Part shown: one piece after another, positions 1 to 8,153 of the stretch
Numbering within the stretch: the stretch's first letter is position 1
Layout of the letters: each line of letters begins with the position of its first letter
Assembly: GCA_017542305.1 (NCBI GenBank)
Contig: JAFXXK010000009.1
Coordinates: 1-48,252, forward strand
Source of the DNA: a bacterium
Lineage (GTDB): Bacteria > Cyanobacteriota > Vampirovibrionia > Gastranaerophilales > Gastranaerophilaceae
Direction: 5' to 3'
DNA: 48,252 nt
Position numbers and translations under genes: made by a program
Notes under the pieces: model-generated
Databases searched by the model: none
The model's input: the letters and a program-made list of their open reading frames with translations, nothing else
Told to the model about the DNA's origin: nothing

Positions 1-358
1 CAGTATCCTACCTTTGAGAAAAAATTACCGACCTTTTATAAAAATCCTGAAAGGTAAATTTCATGCAGAATAATTTTTGATTTACTCACACTTTCCTTCA
101 AATGTCCAATAATCACTTTATCCGTGCAATTTCGTAAAATCGGGGGAATGCAGGCTATGACTTGTCATGCAAAATTCATTTCCCCGGACTTTTGCCGGAC
201 AATAAGAGCAAATAAAGTGACATTTCGTCCCATTTGGTAACGCATAAAAAGATTTTTTCCGACCGCCCAAACCTAAACACACACTAAACTTTGCCAAATA
301 ATCAATTTAAGAGTTCAAATGAAATGTCCTGTTAAACCATAGTAACTCACCTCTATAC
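1..358. other. Intergenic stretch without a recognisable gene
   Basis: No open frame with coding character is visible on either strand. The notable content is an inverted repeat at 141-186: an outer arm CGGGGGAATG (141-150) pairs with CATTTCCCCG (177-186) with one G-T wobble, and it encloses a perfect ATGAC/GTCAT inner hairpin (157-168). A direct repeat CCGGAC follows at 184-200. It could be a structured RNA, the end of an upstream gene's 3' region, or a small degenerate element; the sequence does not decide. Confidence 0.5.
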
Positions 359-384
359 TAAAAAACCACCTTTACAGGTGGTTT
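359..384 (-). terminator. Rho-independent terminator of tRNA-Ser
   Basis: Arms AACCACC (364-370) and GGTGGTT (377-383) form a 7-bp stem with a 6-nt loop. On the minus strand it is followed by a T-run (365-361). It lies just downstream of the minus-strand tRNA-Ser, as expected for its terminator. Confidence 0.85.
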
Positions 385-390
385 AAAATC

Positions 391-477
391 AGGAGGAGGT
401 GGGATTCGAACCCACGGAACGCGTGAACGTTCGACAGTTTTCAAGACTGCTCCAATCAACCGCTCTGGCACTCCTCC
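391..477 (-). tRNA. tRNA-Ser(UGA)
   Basis: An 87-nt cloverleaf on the minus strand. Acceptor arms GGAGGAG/CTCCTCC pair fully, the anticodon stem GCAGT/ACTGT closes loop CTTGAAA with anticodon TGA, there is a long variable arm with stem GAACG/CGTTC, and the T-loop is TTCGAAT. The long variable arm and anticodon identify a serine isoacceptor reading UCN codons. CCA is not encoded. The discriminator base reads U where serine tRNAs usually have G. Confidence 0.95.
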
Positions 478-500
478 ATACGATTGCTGGATGTATTCTT

Positions 501-528
501 ATATTACTATATCAATTTCCTTTGTCAA
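501..528 (-). promoter_or_regulatory. Promoter of tRNA-Ser
   Basis: On the minus strand, TTGACA (528-523) and TAATAT (506-501) are separated by 16 bp. The predicted start is near 494, giving a leader of about 17 nt before the mature tRNA 5' end at 477. The -35 is a perfect consensus, fitting a strongly expressed stable RNA. Confidence 0.7.
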
Positions 529-901
529 GCATTATCATAGATTACTAACAAAATTCCTCTGCTCCCAAATTACCCCCTCGCAAAAAACGGAACCGCTCAC
601 AAGTAAACCAAAAACTGAACGTTTCCGTTTATACTTGTTCGCTTTCTGCTTCGTTCCACTCAGCATCATTCCTCTGCTCGGGGGTAAAGAAAAAGCTATG
701 TACTTTTGAGGTGCATAGCTGTTGATTAGGGATATGTGTATCTTAGTCTCTAAGGAGTATGGTGTTATACTATCAGATGTTTCTGAAAATTAAATCATAC
801 ATTTTTATGATGTTTTGTGAAATTTCAAATATTTTTAGATGACTTTTTCCCGTATATTCTTTTGAAATTTTTAAGATATCTTCAAGAATGTTTATAACTG
901 A
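529..901. other. Intergenic stretch, no supported gene
   Basis: Between the tRNA-Ser promoter and the promoter of the next gene there is only AT-rich sequence. A 72-codon open frame covers 491-709 but overlaps the tRNA promoter, has no ribosome binding site and an unlikely composition, so it is not called. Confidence 0.5.
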
Positions 902-930
902 TTTACTTTTAAAAAATACTGTAGTACAAT
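902..930 (+). promoter_or_regulatory. Promoter of the membrane protein at 966
   Basis: TTTACT (902-907) and TACAAT (925-930) with a 17-bp spacer. The start is predicted near 937. A Shine-Dalgarno-like AAAAGGA at 951-957 then precedes the ATG at 966 by 8 nt. Confidence 0.6.
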
Positions 931-965
931 GTGCTCAGATGGATAACTATAAAAGGAAATTTTAA

Positions 966-2000
966 ATGAGAATATTATTATTACTACTGCCTAATCTATA
1001 TGATATATTTACGTTATTAATGATTGGTTATGCCTTCTTCTTGCATAGTCAGTCAAAATTGCAAATCCCGTTTCTGTTTGCTTGTTTGCTTATCTATGCA
1101 ACAACAAGAGTCGGTATTTTTGCAGGTAAAATTGTTCATATGATTATTGGCAAATCAACACCAGAAGAGGAAGGAGAACCTATGGAACCTGATGTAGTAG
1201 CTAAAAAAATGATACTTGGAGTTGGTCCACAATGCTTATTTATCATTATTTGTCAAGTAATTGTGGCACTATTCTTCTTACAGAATCCGGCACTTGCTAA
1301 AATGGTAACTCCGGATAACTCAGCAGCTCCGCAGCAACAAGAACAAGTTCAGGCTCAACCTGAAGAACAGGCTCAGGCTCCTGCTGAAGCTGATAAGGCT
1401 TCAGAAAATGCTCCGGCGACCGAAACTGCTGCTGCTAAACCGAGTGCAGCTCAAGACGATGAGTATGATGAAGATGAGGAAATTGTTCCTGCAGTTCCTG
1501 TTAAAAAACAAGCTGTAAGAACTTCTGTACCTGTAGCCAAACGTAGTGCAACACCTAAAAAATCTGAAGTAAAAACAACTGCTAAGACTGTAGCTCAGAC
1601 AAACAACAATGTTTACTATGATATTCCTGACAGAACATTACAAACTGCCGGAATTTCTCCTGCTGAACGTCGCGCTGCTTATGCTAATACTGTTAATGCA
1701 AGCTCTAATGTTCAGACAGCTGCTTCAAACTGGAATTATACGGCTCAAAATGTCAGCAATACAGTTCGTGTTGCTCAGACTGCTCCAACTCAGTCAACAC
1801 AATCTTCTAATTTGCAGCCAAAGAGATATCCGGGTGATGATAACCCTGTAAATGTTCATTGGGGTTATTACAGATATGCTGAATCAGTTCCGGGCGGAAC
1901 TCAGGTTAATACTACCGCAGCTCCGAGCGGCAACAACGCACAGAACAACGGTTATAGAAGCCCTGTTCCTGCAAATACTATGCGTTCAATCGGTTACTAA
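966..2000 (+). CDS. Membrane protein with long disordered C-terminal region
   Basis: I do not recognise a family. The 344-residue product begins with about three hydrophobic segments (roughly residues 2-25, 34-58 and 84-107), with an acidic loop (PEEEGEPMEPD) between the second and third. From about residue 115 it is low-complexity and rich in Gln, Ala, Pro, Glu and Thr, with an acidic cluster DDEYDEDEE near 165 followed by Lys/Arg-rich segments. This looks like a membrane anchor with a flexible tail, probably an envelope protein. The start is supported by AAAAGGA 8 nt upstream and a promoter at 902-930. It ends tail-to-tail with the next gene, overlapping it by 4 nt (1997-2000). Its function is unknown. 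Confidence 0.8.
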   Translation: MRILLLLLPNLYDIFTLLMIGYAFFLHSQSKLQIPFLFACLLIYATTRVGIFAGKIVHMIIGKSTPEEEGEPMEPDVVAKKMILGVGPQCLFIIICQVIVALFFLQNPALAKMVTPDNSAAPQQQEQVQAQPEEQAQAPAEADKASENAPATETAAAKPSAAQDDEYDEDEEIVPAVPVKKQAVRTSVPVAKRSATPKKSEVKTTAKTVAQTNNNVYYDIPDRTLQTAGISPAERRAAYANTVNASSNVQTAASNWNYTAQNVSNTVRVAQTAPTQSTQSSNLQPKRYPGDDNPVNVHWGYYRYAESVPGGTQVNTTAAPSGNNAQNNGYRSPVPANTMRSIGY

Positions 2001-2503
2001 TCCGAGCAGATATAATTAATTTTAATATCATAATCATATTTAGGGAGTTCGTCACGGATGAACTCCTTAAATATTGGTGTTAGTGTCGGAATATTCGGAT
2101 ATTTACCCAAAAATCTGTCATAATATCCGCCACCGTACCCGAGTCGGTAATGCGCTTTGTCAACTGCAAGGGCAGGAACTATAATTAAATCTAATATATC
2201 CGGCGATACTGGTTCTGAACAAGGTTCATATATGTTAAAATCCGATTTTATAAACTCAGAACAGTTTGGACATACTAAAAGGTTATCCCCGTCAACTCTT
2301 GGAAAATAAAATGTTTTGTTTTCGTCTAATAAATCCAACAGATTAACCTCATATTTTGTCGGGTAAAACAACATAATGTGTTCTGAATTCTGAAATATCT
2401 CAGAAGCCTTTATTTTCTCTGATATAATTTTGCTTTTATCAGATATGTCAAGCTCTTTTCTTAGCTGTTTTAATTTATTTCTCAGTTCGGTTTTATTTTC
2501 CAT
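1997..2503 (-). CDS. fau: 5-formyltetrahydrofolate cyclo-ligase
   Basis: The enzyme converts 5-formyl-THF to 5,10-methenyl-THF using ATP, recycling a storage or inhibitory folate in the cytosol. The C-terminal signature LGYGGGYYDRFL (about residues 122-133 of 168) is the family hallmark, with the usual preceding PALAVD segment. The longer frame would begin with TTG at 2545, but the ATG at 2503 gives the family's normal N-terminus (MENKTELRNKLKQLR) and 168 residues. A TATAAT on the minus strand (2515-2510) ends 6 nt before this ATG and there is no Shine-Dalgarno, so the mRNA may be leaderless. It is divergent from cobO, with 23 bp between the two start codons. Confidence 0.93.
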   Translation of the reverse strand: MENKTELRNKLKQLRKELDISDKSKIISEKIKASEIFQNSEHIMLFYPTKYEVNLLDLLDENKTFYFPRVDGDNLLVCPNCSEFIKSDFNIYEPCSEPVSPDILDLIIVPALAVDKAHYRLGYGGGYYDRFLGKYPNIPTLTPIFKEFIRDELPKYDYDIKINYICSD

Positions 2504-2509
2504 AAATTT

Positions 2510-2519
2510 ATTATATAAT
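2510..2519. promoter_or_regulatory. Overlapping divergent -10 boxes of fau and cobO
   Basis: A TATAAT on the plus strand (2514-2519) and a TATAAT on the minus strand (2515-2510) share two base pairs. Each ends 6-7 nt from the start codon of its gene (2527 and 2503). The -35 regions at 17-bp spacing are poor (TTTTAT and TTCTTT). Polymerase could not occupy both at once, so the two genes probably compete for initiation. Confidence 0.55.
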
Positions 2520-2526
2520 ACTTTTA

Positions 2527-3105
2527 ATGAAAAAAGAACTAACAAATAATTTAATAAACCCGAATTGGGCGAAACACGGTTATATTCAGGTATATACCGG
2601 TAACGGAAAAGGTAAGACTACCGCATCTTTAGGGCTTGCAATGAGAGCTTTGGGCAGAAATTGGAAAGTGCTGATTATTATGTTTACAAAGGGTGGTAAT
2701 GATTATGGTGAACTAAATTCTTTCCGAAACCTCGCTCAGCAGATTTCCGATAATTTAACTATTGTTCAGGCGGGGTTGGACAGAATTGTTTATTCCGACA
2801 ACAAAACGGAAGCCGATACAACCGAAATTAAAAAAGGTTGGGAGCTCGCTAAAAAAGCTATAAAAAATGATGAATATAATCTTATAATTTTAGATGAAGC
2901 TAATATTGCAATAGATTTAGGGTTTATTGACCTGGCAGAGGTTGTGGAAGTACTTAAAAATAAGCCGCAGGAAATGGAAATCGTTTTGACAGGACGTAAT
3001 GCAAAACCTGAAATTGTTGATATTGCACATCTTGTATCCGAAATTAATCCCGTCAAGCATTATTGGGATACAGGTGTTGTTGCCCGAAAAGGAATTGAGT
3101 ATTAA
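2527..3105 (+). CDS. cobO: Cob(I)alamin adenosyltransferase, CobO/BtuR family
   Basis: It transfers the 5'-deoxyadenosyl group of ATP to cob(I)alamin or corrinoid precursors to form the coenzyme. The 192-residue protein has the family P-loop GNGKGKTTAS (about residues 25-34), the LIILDEAN strand and Walker-B-like segment (about 118-125), the LTGRNAKPEI segment and the typical C-terminal GVVARKGIEY. Length matches the family. No cobalamin biosynthesis genes are nearby, so in context it may serve salvage. A TATAAT ends 7 nt before the ATG and no Shine-Dalgarno is seen, which suggests a leaderless message. Confidence 0.95.
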   Translation: MKKELTNNLINPNWAKHGYIQVYTGNGKGKTTASLGLAMRALGRNWKVLIIMFTKGGNDYGELNSFRNLAQQISDNLTIVQAGLDRIVYSDNKTEADTTEIKKGWELAKKAIKNDEYNLIILDEANIAIDLGFIDLAEVVEVLKNKPQEMEIVLTGRNAKPEIVDIAHLVSEINPVKHYWDTGVVARKGIEY

Positions 3106-3130
3106 AATTAATTTTCTTATCAGAAAATGG

Positions 3131-3160
3131 TTTACAATTTTATATGGTATGTGATATAAT
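3131..3160 (+). promoter_or_regulatory. Promoter of the first RTX gene, with a ~107-nt leader
   Basis: TTTACA (3131-3136) and a perfect TATAAT (3155-3160) are spaced 18 bp. The start near 3167 leaves about 107 nt of untranslated leader. Within it AGAGGT (from about 3175) can pair with ACCTCT (about 3210), so the leader may be structured. An AGGAG Shine-Dalgarno lies 6-7 nt before the ATG at 3274. Confidence 0.65.
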
Positions 3161-3273
3161 ATACTTGTGTTGCAGAGGTTAATTGGATGGCAAATTTATA
3201 AATATTTTACCTCTTGGAACTGCAAGCTTGTTTGCTGCATATAAATACGTGATAGATGGAATAGGAGAAATTT

Positions 3274-5748
3274 ATGGCAAAAATTACTGCAAATAGTAAA
3301 AAAGTAAAGGGTACAAAGAAAAAAGATACTATAACTTGGAAAAGTTCAAGTGCACAATATAAGTCAATAACTGTGTATGGAAATAATGGCAGTGATACAA
3401 TTGATTTCAAAAAAAGTAAATATAAAAATAAACTTAATGGCGGAAATGGTGACGATTCTATTTATGGCGGTAAAAAAGATGATGTAATACATGGAAATGT
3501 TGGCAAGGATATTTTGTATGGTTATAACGGCAACGACAAAATATATGGTGATGCAGGAAATGATAAAATTTGGGGCGGTAAAGGTAAAGATATAATAAAT
3601 TCCGGCAAAGGTACAAATACTATTTACCACTCTAAAGGTGACGGAAATGATACTATCCTGAAAGGCGGCGGGACAGATACTCTTGTCATAAAAGGTGAAA
3701 AATCAATTAACAGTCTTATAGGTTATGCATCTGGTAACAATGTTATTATAAAAAGACCAAACGGTGAAAAAATAACACTGAAAGACTATATGAAGGGTAG
3801 ACATTCCGTAAAATATGTTCAGGTTGGAAACAAAAAAGTTAAAACGGAAGAAATAAGAAACCTTATTAGCAGTAATAAACAAACAGTAAACGGTACAGCT
3901 TGGGGTGATAATATTTATACAACGGGCGTCAATGCACGAGTATATGCATGTGCAGGAAACGACATTATCCATATAACCCTTGATTCAAATAATCCTGAAT
4001 TATATTTGGGAAAAGGTAATGATATTATTAGTCTTGAGGCTGATGACAGAATAGTTAATATTCATTTTGAAGGTGCTGACGGCAAGAATATCTTAACAGG
4101 ACTTTCAAATCCCAATATTAAAAGTGCTGCGGTGTCATTTTATAGTTCGGATATGTTTAATAAGGTGTATTCTCCAAATGGACAAATTCTGTTTGAATAT
4201 ATTAAAGCCGACAGAAGCGAGAATGATATGGTTATACAGGTAGCAAACAATTCATTTACTATAAAAGATTTTTACCGTAAATATACTTATTACAATGAAG
4301 ATATGGAGCAAAATGTTGAGACAATATGTGGTAATAAATTAATGGGCTATTATTGTGATCCGATAACTGCTTATGACGGTTCCCTGCGGAATTTATTCTA
4401 CGAGAGTGATAAAATACAAACCCTTGTTTCGGATGCGGACGAGTATCCGGACGAAGTTTTTGATACGCAGGTTGGTCTTAGAAATAATCTGATATTTTCG
4501 ACGTTTTCATCAGGTGATAATGCTAATGTAAATACTCGTACGATAAATGTGAATGGTCAGAGAAATTCTATAGTAGCAATATCAAATGCGGTAAATCAGG
4601 ACATTGTATTGGGTGCTGCGAATAATGTTTATTCGGCAACTTCGAATGGCGGAATTAATACAATAAGAGTTGGTAACGGAGGCGGTACACAAATAAGTGT
4701 TGCAGAAGGGAACCATAAGATTTACCTGACGGGAGAAAACTCTGCTGCAAATATAGCAGTCGGTGATGCAACATTAGGTAGTGGCACAACTGTAAATATC
4801 TATGGTGCAGGTGATGCTACAAACGGAACGCAATTCATATATGCAGAAATTGATGATTATGATAATTATTATGCACCAATGTTCTCGCATTATTATAATG
4901 CTAATGCAAATAGCTCGTTTGACGTTGATGACTACATAAGTGTAGTTGTAGCTAAAAAAGTGAATGAAGATGCTGCTAACTATACAGAATTTATTCCTCA
5001 GGATATCAAAATTTGGGGTACTTGGTCTGACGATTCATTTGATTTGGATACCGAACATTTTGGTAATAATGAATTGCGAGTAAACGGCGAAGGCGGATGT
5101 TTTAAGGAATTAACACAGTTTGTCGATATGGGTGAAGTTTATTCTGCTACAGGCTATCATAAAATTGATTATGATAATGCTGGCACATTCTTAGACATCG
5201 CCAAAGATTACTATATTTACAGCGGCGGCGAACAAGATGAAACATATGATTACATGAAACTTTCACGCTCTAATGCCATTGCTGAAACTTATGTTGAAAC
5301 TGATATTGTAATTGATGACAGAGGTGGTAATGATACATTGAACTTTGATGCGGATTGCTCAGAGTTAAGTTTCTTCTTTGATGTAAAACGGGACGGAGAC
5401 AGCTTCGTTTTAGGTGATGACTTAATCTTCACAAGCGACCTGCATAACTATATATATGATGATGGTGATTATTCAACACTTACAATCAAGAATGCGTTTG
5501 GCGGTGGTAAAATGGAAACGTTGACAGCAGAAAGCGGTGATTATAAATTGAATTATGACTTCCTGACCTCAAATGAAAAAGTAGGAGGTGTTGATACGGT
5601 TTATATGGAATTAGTAAGCTGGTTGTCTAGTGACGGTTCGGCATACGGAAGTATATCGGAAGCTCTTGGTTCGGATGATGCTGCAGCCTTGTATACAATA
5701 TATAGCGGATGTATTGGAGACTATACAAATACTTGGAAATTAGCATAA
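3274..5748 (+). CDS. Secreted RTX (haemolysin-type Ca-binding repeat) protein, 824 aa
   Basis: After an N-terminal segment without a cleavable signal peptide (VKGTKKKDTITWK), residues about 50-115 hold glycine/aspartate nonapeptide repeats of the GGxGxDxUx type (GGNGDDSIYGG, GDAGNDKIWGG) that form a Ca-binding beta-roll. A related beta-rich region and an HSVKYVQV segment follow. Most of the remainder is repeat-poor but acidic. The last ~45 residues (WLSSDGSAYGSISEAL...) match the end of the second RTX protein at 8584-13422 and may be a type I secretion signal. No enzyme domain is recognised. The gene has its own promoter, SD and terminator, so it is monocistronic. It is probably an extracellular surface or adhesin-like protein; no secretion genes lie in the window. 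Confidence 0.85.
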   Translation: MAKITANSKKVKGTKKKDTITWKSSSAQYKSITVYGNNGSDTIDFKKSKYKNKLNGGNGDDSIYGGKKDDVIHGNVGKDILYGYNGNDKIYGDAGNDKIWGGKGKDIINSGKGTNTIYHSKGDGNDTILKGGGTDTLVIKGEKSINSLIGYASGNNVIIKRPNGEKITLKDYMKGRHSVKYVQVGNKKVKTEEIRNLISSNKQTVNGTAWGDNIYTTGVNARVYACAGNDIIHITLDSNNPELYLGKGNDIISLEADDRIVNIHFEGADGKNILTGLSNPNIKSAAVSFYSSDMFNKVYSPNGQILFEYIKADRSENDMVIQVANNSFTIKDFYRKYTYYNEDMEQNVETICGNKLMGYYCDPITAYDGSLRNLFYESDKIQTLVSDADEYPDEVFDTQVGLRNNLIFSTFSSGDNANVNTRTINVNGQRNSIVAISNAVNQDIVLGAANNVYSATSNGGINTIRVGNGGGTQISVAEGNHKIYLTGENSAANIAVGDATLGSGTTVNIYGAGDATNGTQFIYAEIDDYDNYYAPMFSHYYNANANSSFDVDDYISVVVAKKVNEDAANYTEFIPQDIKIWGTWSDDSFDLDTEHFGNNELRVNGEGGCFKELTQFVDMGEVYSATGYHKIDYDNAGTFLDIAKDYYIYSGGEQDETYDYMKLSRSNAIAETYVETDIVIDDRGGNDTLNFDADCSELSFFFDVKRDGDSFVLGDDLIFTSDLHNYIYDDGDYSTLTIKNAFGGGKMETLTAESGDYKLNYDFLTSNEKVGGVDTVYMELVSWLSSDGSAYGSISEALGSDDAAALYTIYSGCIGDYTNTWKLA

Positions 5749-5763
5749 TATAATAATTGCAAG

Positions 5764-5790
5764 GGTGCGTCATTTTGACGCACCTTTTTT
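5764..5790 (+). terminator. Rho-independent terminator after the first RTX gene
   Basis: A perfect 9-bp stem GGTGCGTCA (5764-5772) / TGACGCACC (5776-5784), a 3-nt loop and a T6 run. Confidence 0.93.
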
Positions 5791-5806
5791 GCTAAATATA
5801 AATAGC

Positions 5807-5835
5807 TTGCTATTAAAATAGATTTTATATATAAT
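5807..5835 (+). promoter_or_regulatory. Promoter of the lspA operon, leaderless type
   Basis: TTGCTA (5807-5812) and a perfect TATAAT (5830-5835) with 17-bp spacing. The -10 ends 7 nt before the ATG at 5843, so transcription should begin at or next to the start codon. Confidence 0.65.
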
Positions 5836-5842
5836 TAAAGAC

Positions 5843-6778
5843 ATGAAGAGAGTATTATTTACAGCACTATGCTTAATGTTATGTTTCACGCTTGCAACAC
5901 CTGCAGAAGCAGGCTTTATTGCGGATAAAAAAGCAAAAATTCAGCAGGCGAAACTTGAGAACAGTTATAAAAAAGAAATTCAGTCATTGTTTGCAAAACA
6001 GGAGCAGTATTCCCGCAAATATGACTTAGCATCATTACAGAATTTATACAGTCAGAATTTTATTGATAACGACGGTTATCCGAAAGACGTATATTTCAGT
6101 CTTGTCGGTGAAACATGGGAAGCTTATCCTGATATAACTTATACATCTAAAATTAAGAACATTGAAATCAACGGGGATTATGCAACGGTAGATACTGATG
6201 AAACTGCGGTTGCAACTTCCGATGATATAGAAAAAGCTTTATTGGGTGAGTTGTATTCCAAATCAAAATGCAGATATCATCTTCAGAGATTTTCCAATAA
6301 GTGGGAAATAATAAGCGAAGAAGTTCTTGAAGAAGTATCTACCCTCAAATACGGGGATGCAAGATATGTTGATATGCATATAGAAGCTCCTAAGATTATT
6401 GGTGCGGGGCAAACATATACTTCTACTTTGAAAGTAGATTTGCCGCCGGAATATGTTGTTATCGCTTCGCTTAATCAGGAAAAAATCGTTAACCCTGCGG
6501 TAAAACCCGAAGAAACATTTAAACGTATGGGTGATGATCAGACCTTAGCAAGAGTGTTTACGGCAAATACTGACAACGTAAATGAATATACGGTTGCTTC
6601 TGTTGGTATTACTTCAGCAGAACCGTCCGGAGTTGATAAAATTCGTGTATATATGCACGGTATGGCTTTTGTTATGTTCAGAATTAACGTAGTGCCGAAA
6701 AATAATTATGCTAAAGTTGATAAAAAAGAAAAATCCGAAAATAAAGATAAGGTTGAAATAAAGGAAGAAGAAGAGTAA
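5843..6778 (+). CDS. Secreted protein of unknown function with NTF2-like N-terminal domain
   Basis: A clear signal peptide (MKRVLFTALCLMLCFTLA, cleavage after PAEA, about residue 23) directs export. Residues about 45-165 (LYSQNFIDNDGYPKDVY ... GDYATVDTDE ... HLQRFSNKWEIISEE) look like an NTF2/SnoaL-like cone fold; this is a visual judgement. Residues about 180-290 are beta-rich, and the C-terminus is a charged Lys/Glu tail. It is the first gene of an operon with lspA, the pseudouridine synthase and a LapA-like gene. Its stop overlaps the lspA start (TAATG). There is no lipobox Cys, so it is probably periplasmic or surface-exposed rather than a substrate of the downstream LspA. No family is firmly recognised. 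Confidence 0.8.
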   Translation: MKRVLFTALCLMLCFTLATPAEAGFIADKKAKIQQAKLENSYKKEIQSLFAKQEQYSRKYDLASLQNLYSQNFIDNDGYPKDVYFSLVGETWEAYPDITYTSKIKNIEINGDYATVDTDETAVATSDDIEKALLGELYSKSKCRYHLQRFSNKWEIISEEVLEEVSTLKYGDARYVDMHIEAPKIIGAGQTYTSTLKVDLPPEYVVIASLNQEKIVNPAVKPEETFKRMGDDQTLARVFTANTDNVNEYTVASVGITSAEPSGVDKIRVYMHGMAFVMFRINVVPKNNYAKVDKKEKSENKDKVEIKEEEE

Positions 6779-7242
6779 TGAACGGCAAATTCGCTAAACT
6801 GTTATATTTTATTGTTTGTTATGTGTTTTTCCTGTTTGCTGATTTGTTCTTTTCAAGAATGTTGTACCATAGTGTCAGCGACGGATTCAGCTTTTCAAAC
6901 AGGGTTTTTGAGATTACGTTTGTAAAAAATACGGGCGCAGCATTTAACCTGTTTCCTGATGCCAGAGAGTTCTTAATAATTTTAGCGGTAGTGGTGCTGA
7001 CATTATTGTTTTTGTATGTAATAAAGAATTTAAAATCGATTTGGTTCAAAGAATTATTTTTCATTTCTATGTTATGTGCAGGTGTTGCGGGAAATTTACA
7101 TGAAAGAATTTCGCTCGGATATGTCAGAGATTTCTTCAACTTGAATTTCATCTCATTCCCTGTGTTTAATATTTCTGATATTTTAATCAATATTGCGGTA
7201 GTGGCTCTTGTTATAATAATTTTATTGAAGAAAACGAAGTAA
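6778..7242 (+). CDS. lspA: Lipoprotein signal peptidase (signal peptidase II)
   Basis: An inner-membrane aspartyl protease that removes signal peptides from diacylated prolipoproteins. The 154-residue protein has four hydrophobic segments, the NTGAAFNLF motif (about residues 48-56), VRDFF and FNISD, the last two carrying the catalytic aspartates. The normally conserved GNxxDR motif reads GNLHERI, with Glu in place of Asp; this is not the catalytic residue. The start overlaps the stop of the previous gene by one base, and the stop overlaps the next ATG by one base, so translation is probably coupled. Confidence 0.95.
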   Translation: MNGKFAKLLYFIVCYVFFLFADLFFSRMLYHSVSDGFSFSNRVFEITFVKNTGAAFNLFPDAREFLIILAVVVLTLLFLYVIKNLKSIWFKELFFISMLCAGVAGNLHERISLGYVRDFFNLNFISFPVFNISDILINIAVVALVIIILLKKTK

Positions 7243-8153
7243 TGATATATATTGCGGACGAAAACGATGAAGGTAAACGTTTGGATTTGAGGGTAGCGGA
7301 GGTGCTGTCCGATGTTTCTCGTTCAAAAGTTCAGAGTGCAATAAAAGACGGCAAAATCCTTGTAAACAATGCAGTTAAAAAATCTTCTTATACCTTAAAA
7401 GAAGATGATGTGGTAAATATCGGGGATATAATATCAGAACCCGTCAGGATAGAACCGGAAAATATTCCGCTTGATATTGTTTACGAAGATGAGAATATGC
7501 TTGTTGTCAACAAGCCGTCCGGTATGCTTACTCATCCTACAAATCAGGAAGTTACGGGAACATTGGTTAATGCACTTTTGTATAAATTCGGCGGTAATCT
7601 TTCCAATCTGAACGGTGAGTTCAGACAGGGGATTGTGCATCGCTTAGACAGAAATACTTCGGGACTTCTGATGATAGCTAAGAATAACATGACCCATGAA
7701 TTTATTGCAGAGCAAATCAAAAACCACAAAATTGAGAAAAAATATCGTGCGATTCTCAAAGGGGTTTGGGAAAAAGATGAGGAAATTATAGATTTGCCAA
7801 TAGGCAGAAATCCAAAACAGCCGCATAAAATGGCGGTTATTCCTGACGGAAAAGAGAGTCAAACCATAGTAAAAGTCATAAAAAGATATAAAGAGGCTAC
7901 GGCTGTTGAGTTGACTTTGATAACGGGAAGAACTCATCAGATAAGAGTTCACACAAGCTATAAGGGGCATCCCGTTTACAACGATACTTTGTATGGCGCA
8001 GGTAAAGGCAAAGTTTTAACCGATGAGCAGGTTTTGCAGTCATTCAGTCTGAGGTTTACAAAACCGTTTTCTGATGAGATAATATTATTGGAAATTCCGG
8101 CAGATGAAAAATATAATAAGGTACAAAAATATTTAGAGGGCAGAGAAAAATGA
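7242..8153 (+). CDS. rluD: RluA/RluD-family pseudouridine synthase
   Basis: It isomerises uridine to pseudouridine in rRNA. Residues about 10-65 form an S4 RNA-binding domain (KRLDLRVAEVLSDVSRSKVQ). The catalytic domain follows, with GIVHRLDRNTSGLLMIAK (about residues 129-146) holding the catalytic Asp, and GRTHQIRVH near residue 229. The 303-residue length is typical of RluD. It sits directly after lspA with a one-base overlap, an order (lspA-rluD) seen in many bacteria, and overlaps the next start by 4 nt. The target uridine cannot be read from sequence, so the RluD assignment is by similarity and context. Confidence 0.92.
   Translation: MIYIADENDEGKRLDLRVAEVLSDVSRSKVQSAIKDGKILVNNAVKKSSYTLKEDDVVNIGDIISEPVRIEPENIPLDIVYEDENMLVVNKPSGMLTHPTNQEVTGTLVNALLYKFGGNLSNLNGEFRQGIVHRLDRNTSGLLMIAKNNMTHEFIAEQIKNHKIEKKYRAILKGVWEKDEEIIDLPIGRNPKQPHKMAVIPDGKESQTIVKVIKRYKEATAVELTLITGRTHQIRVHTSYKGHPVYNDTLYGAGKGKVLTDEQVLQSFSLRFTKPFSDEIILLEIPADEKYNKVQKYLEGREK

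Noticed and set aside
491-709. 72-codon plus-strand open frame
   Set aside because: It overlaps the tRNA-Ser promoter, has no SD, and its composition is unlike the surrounding genes.
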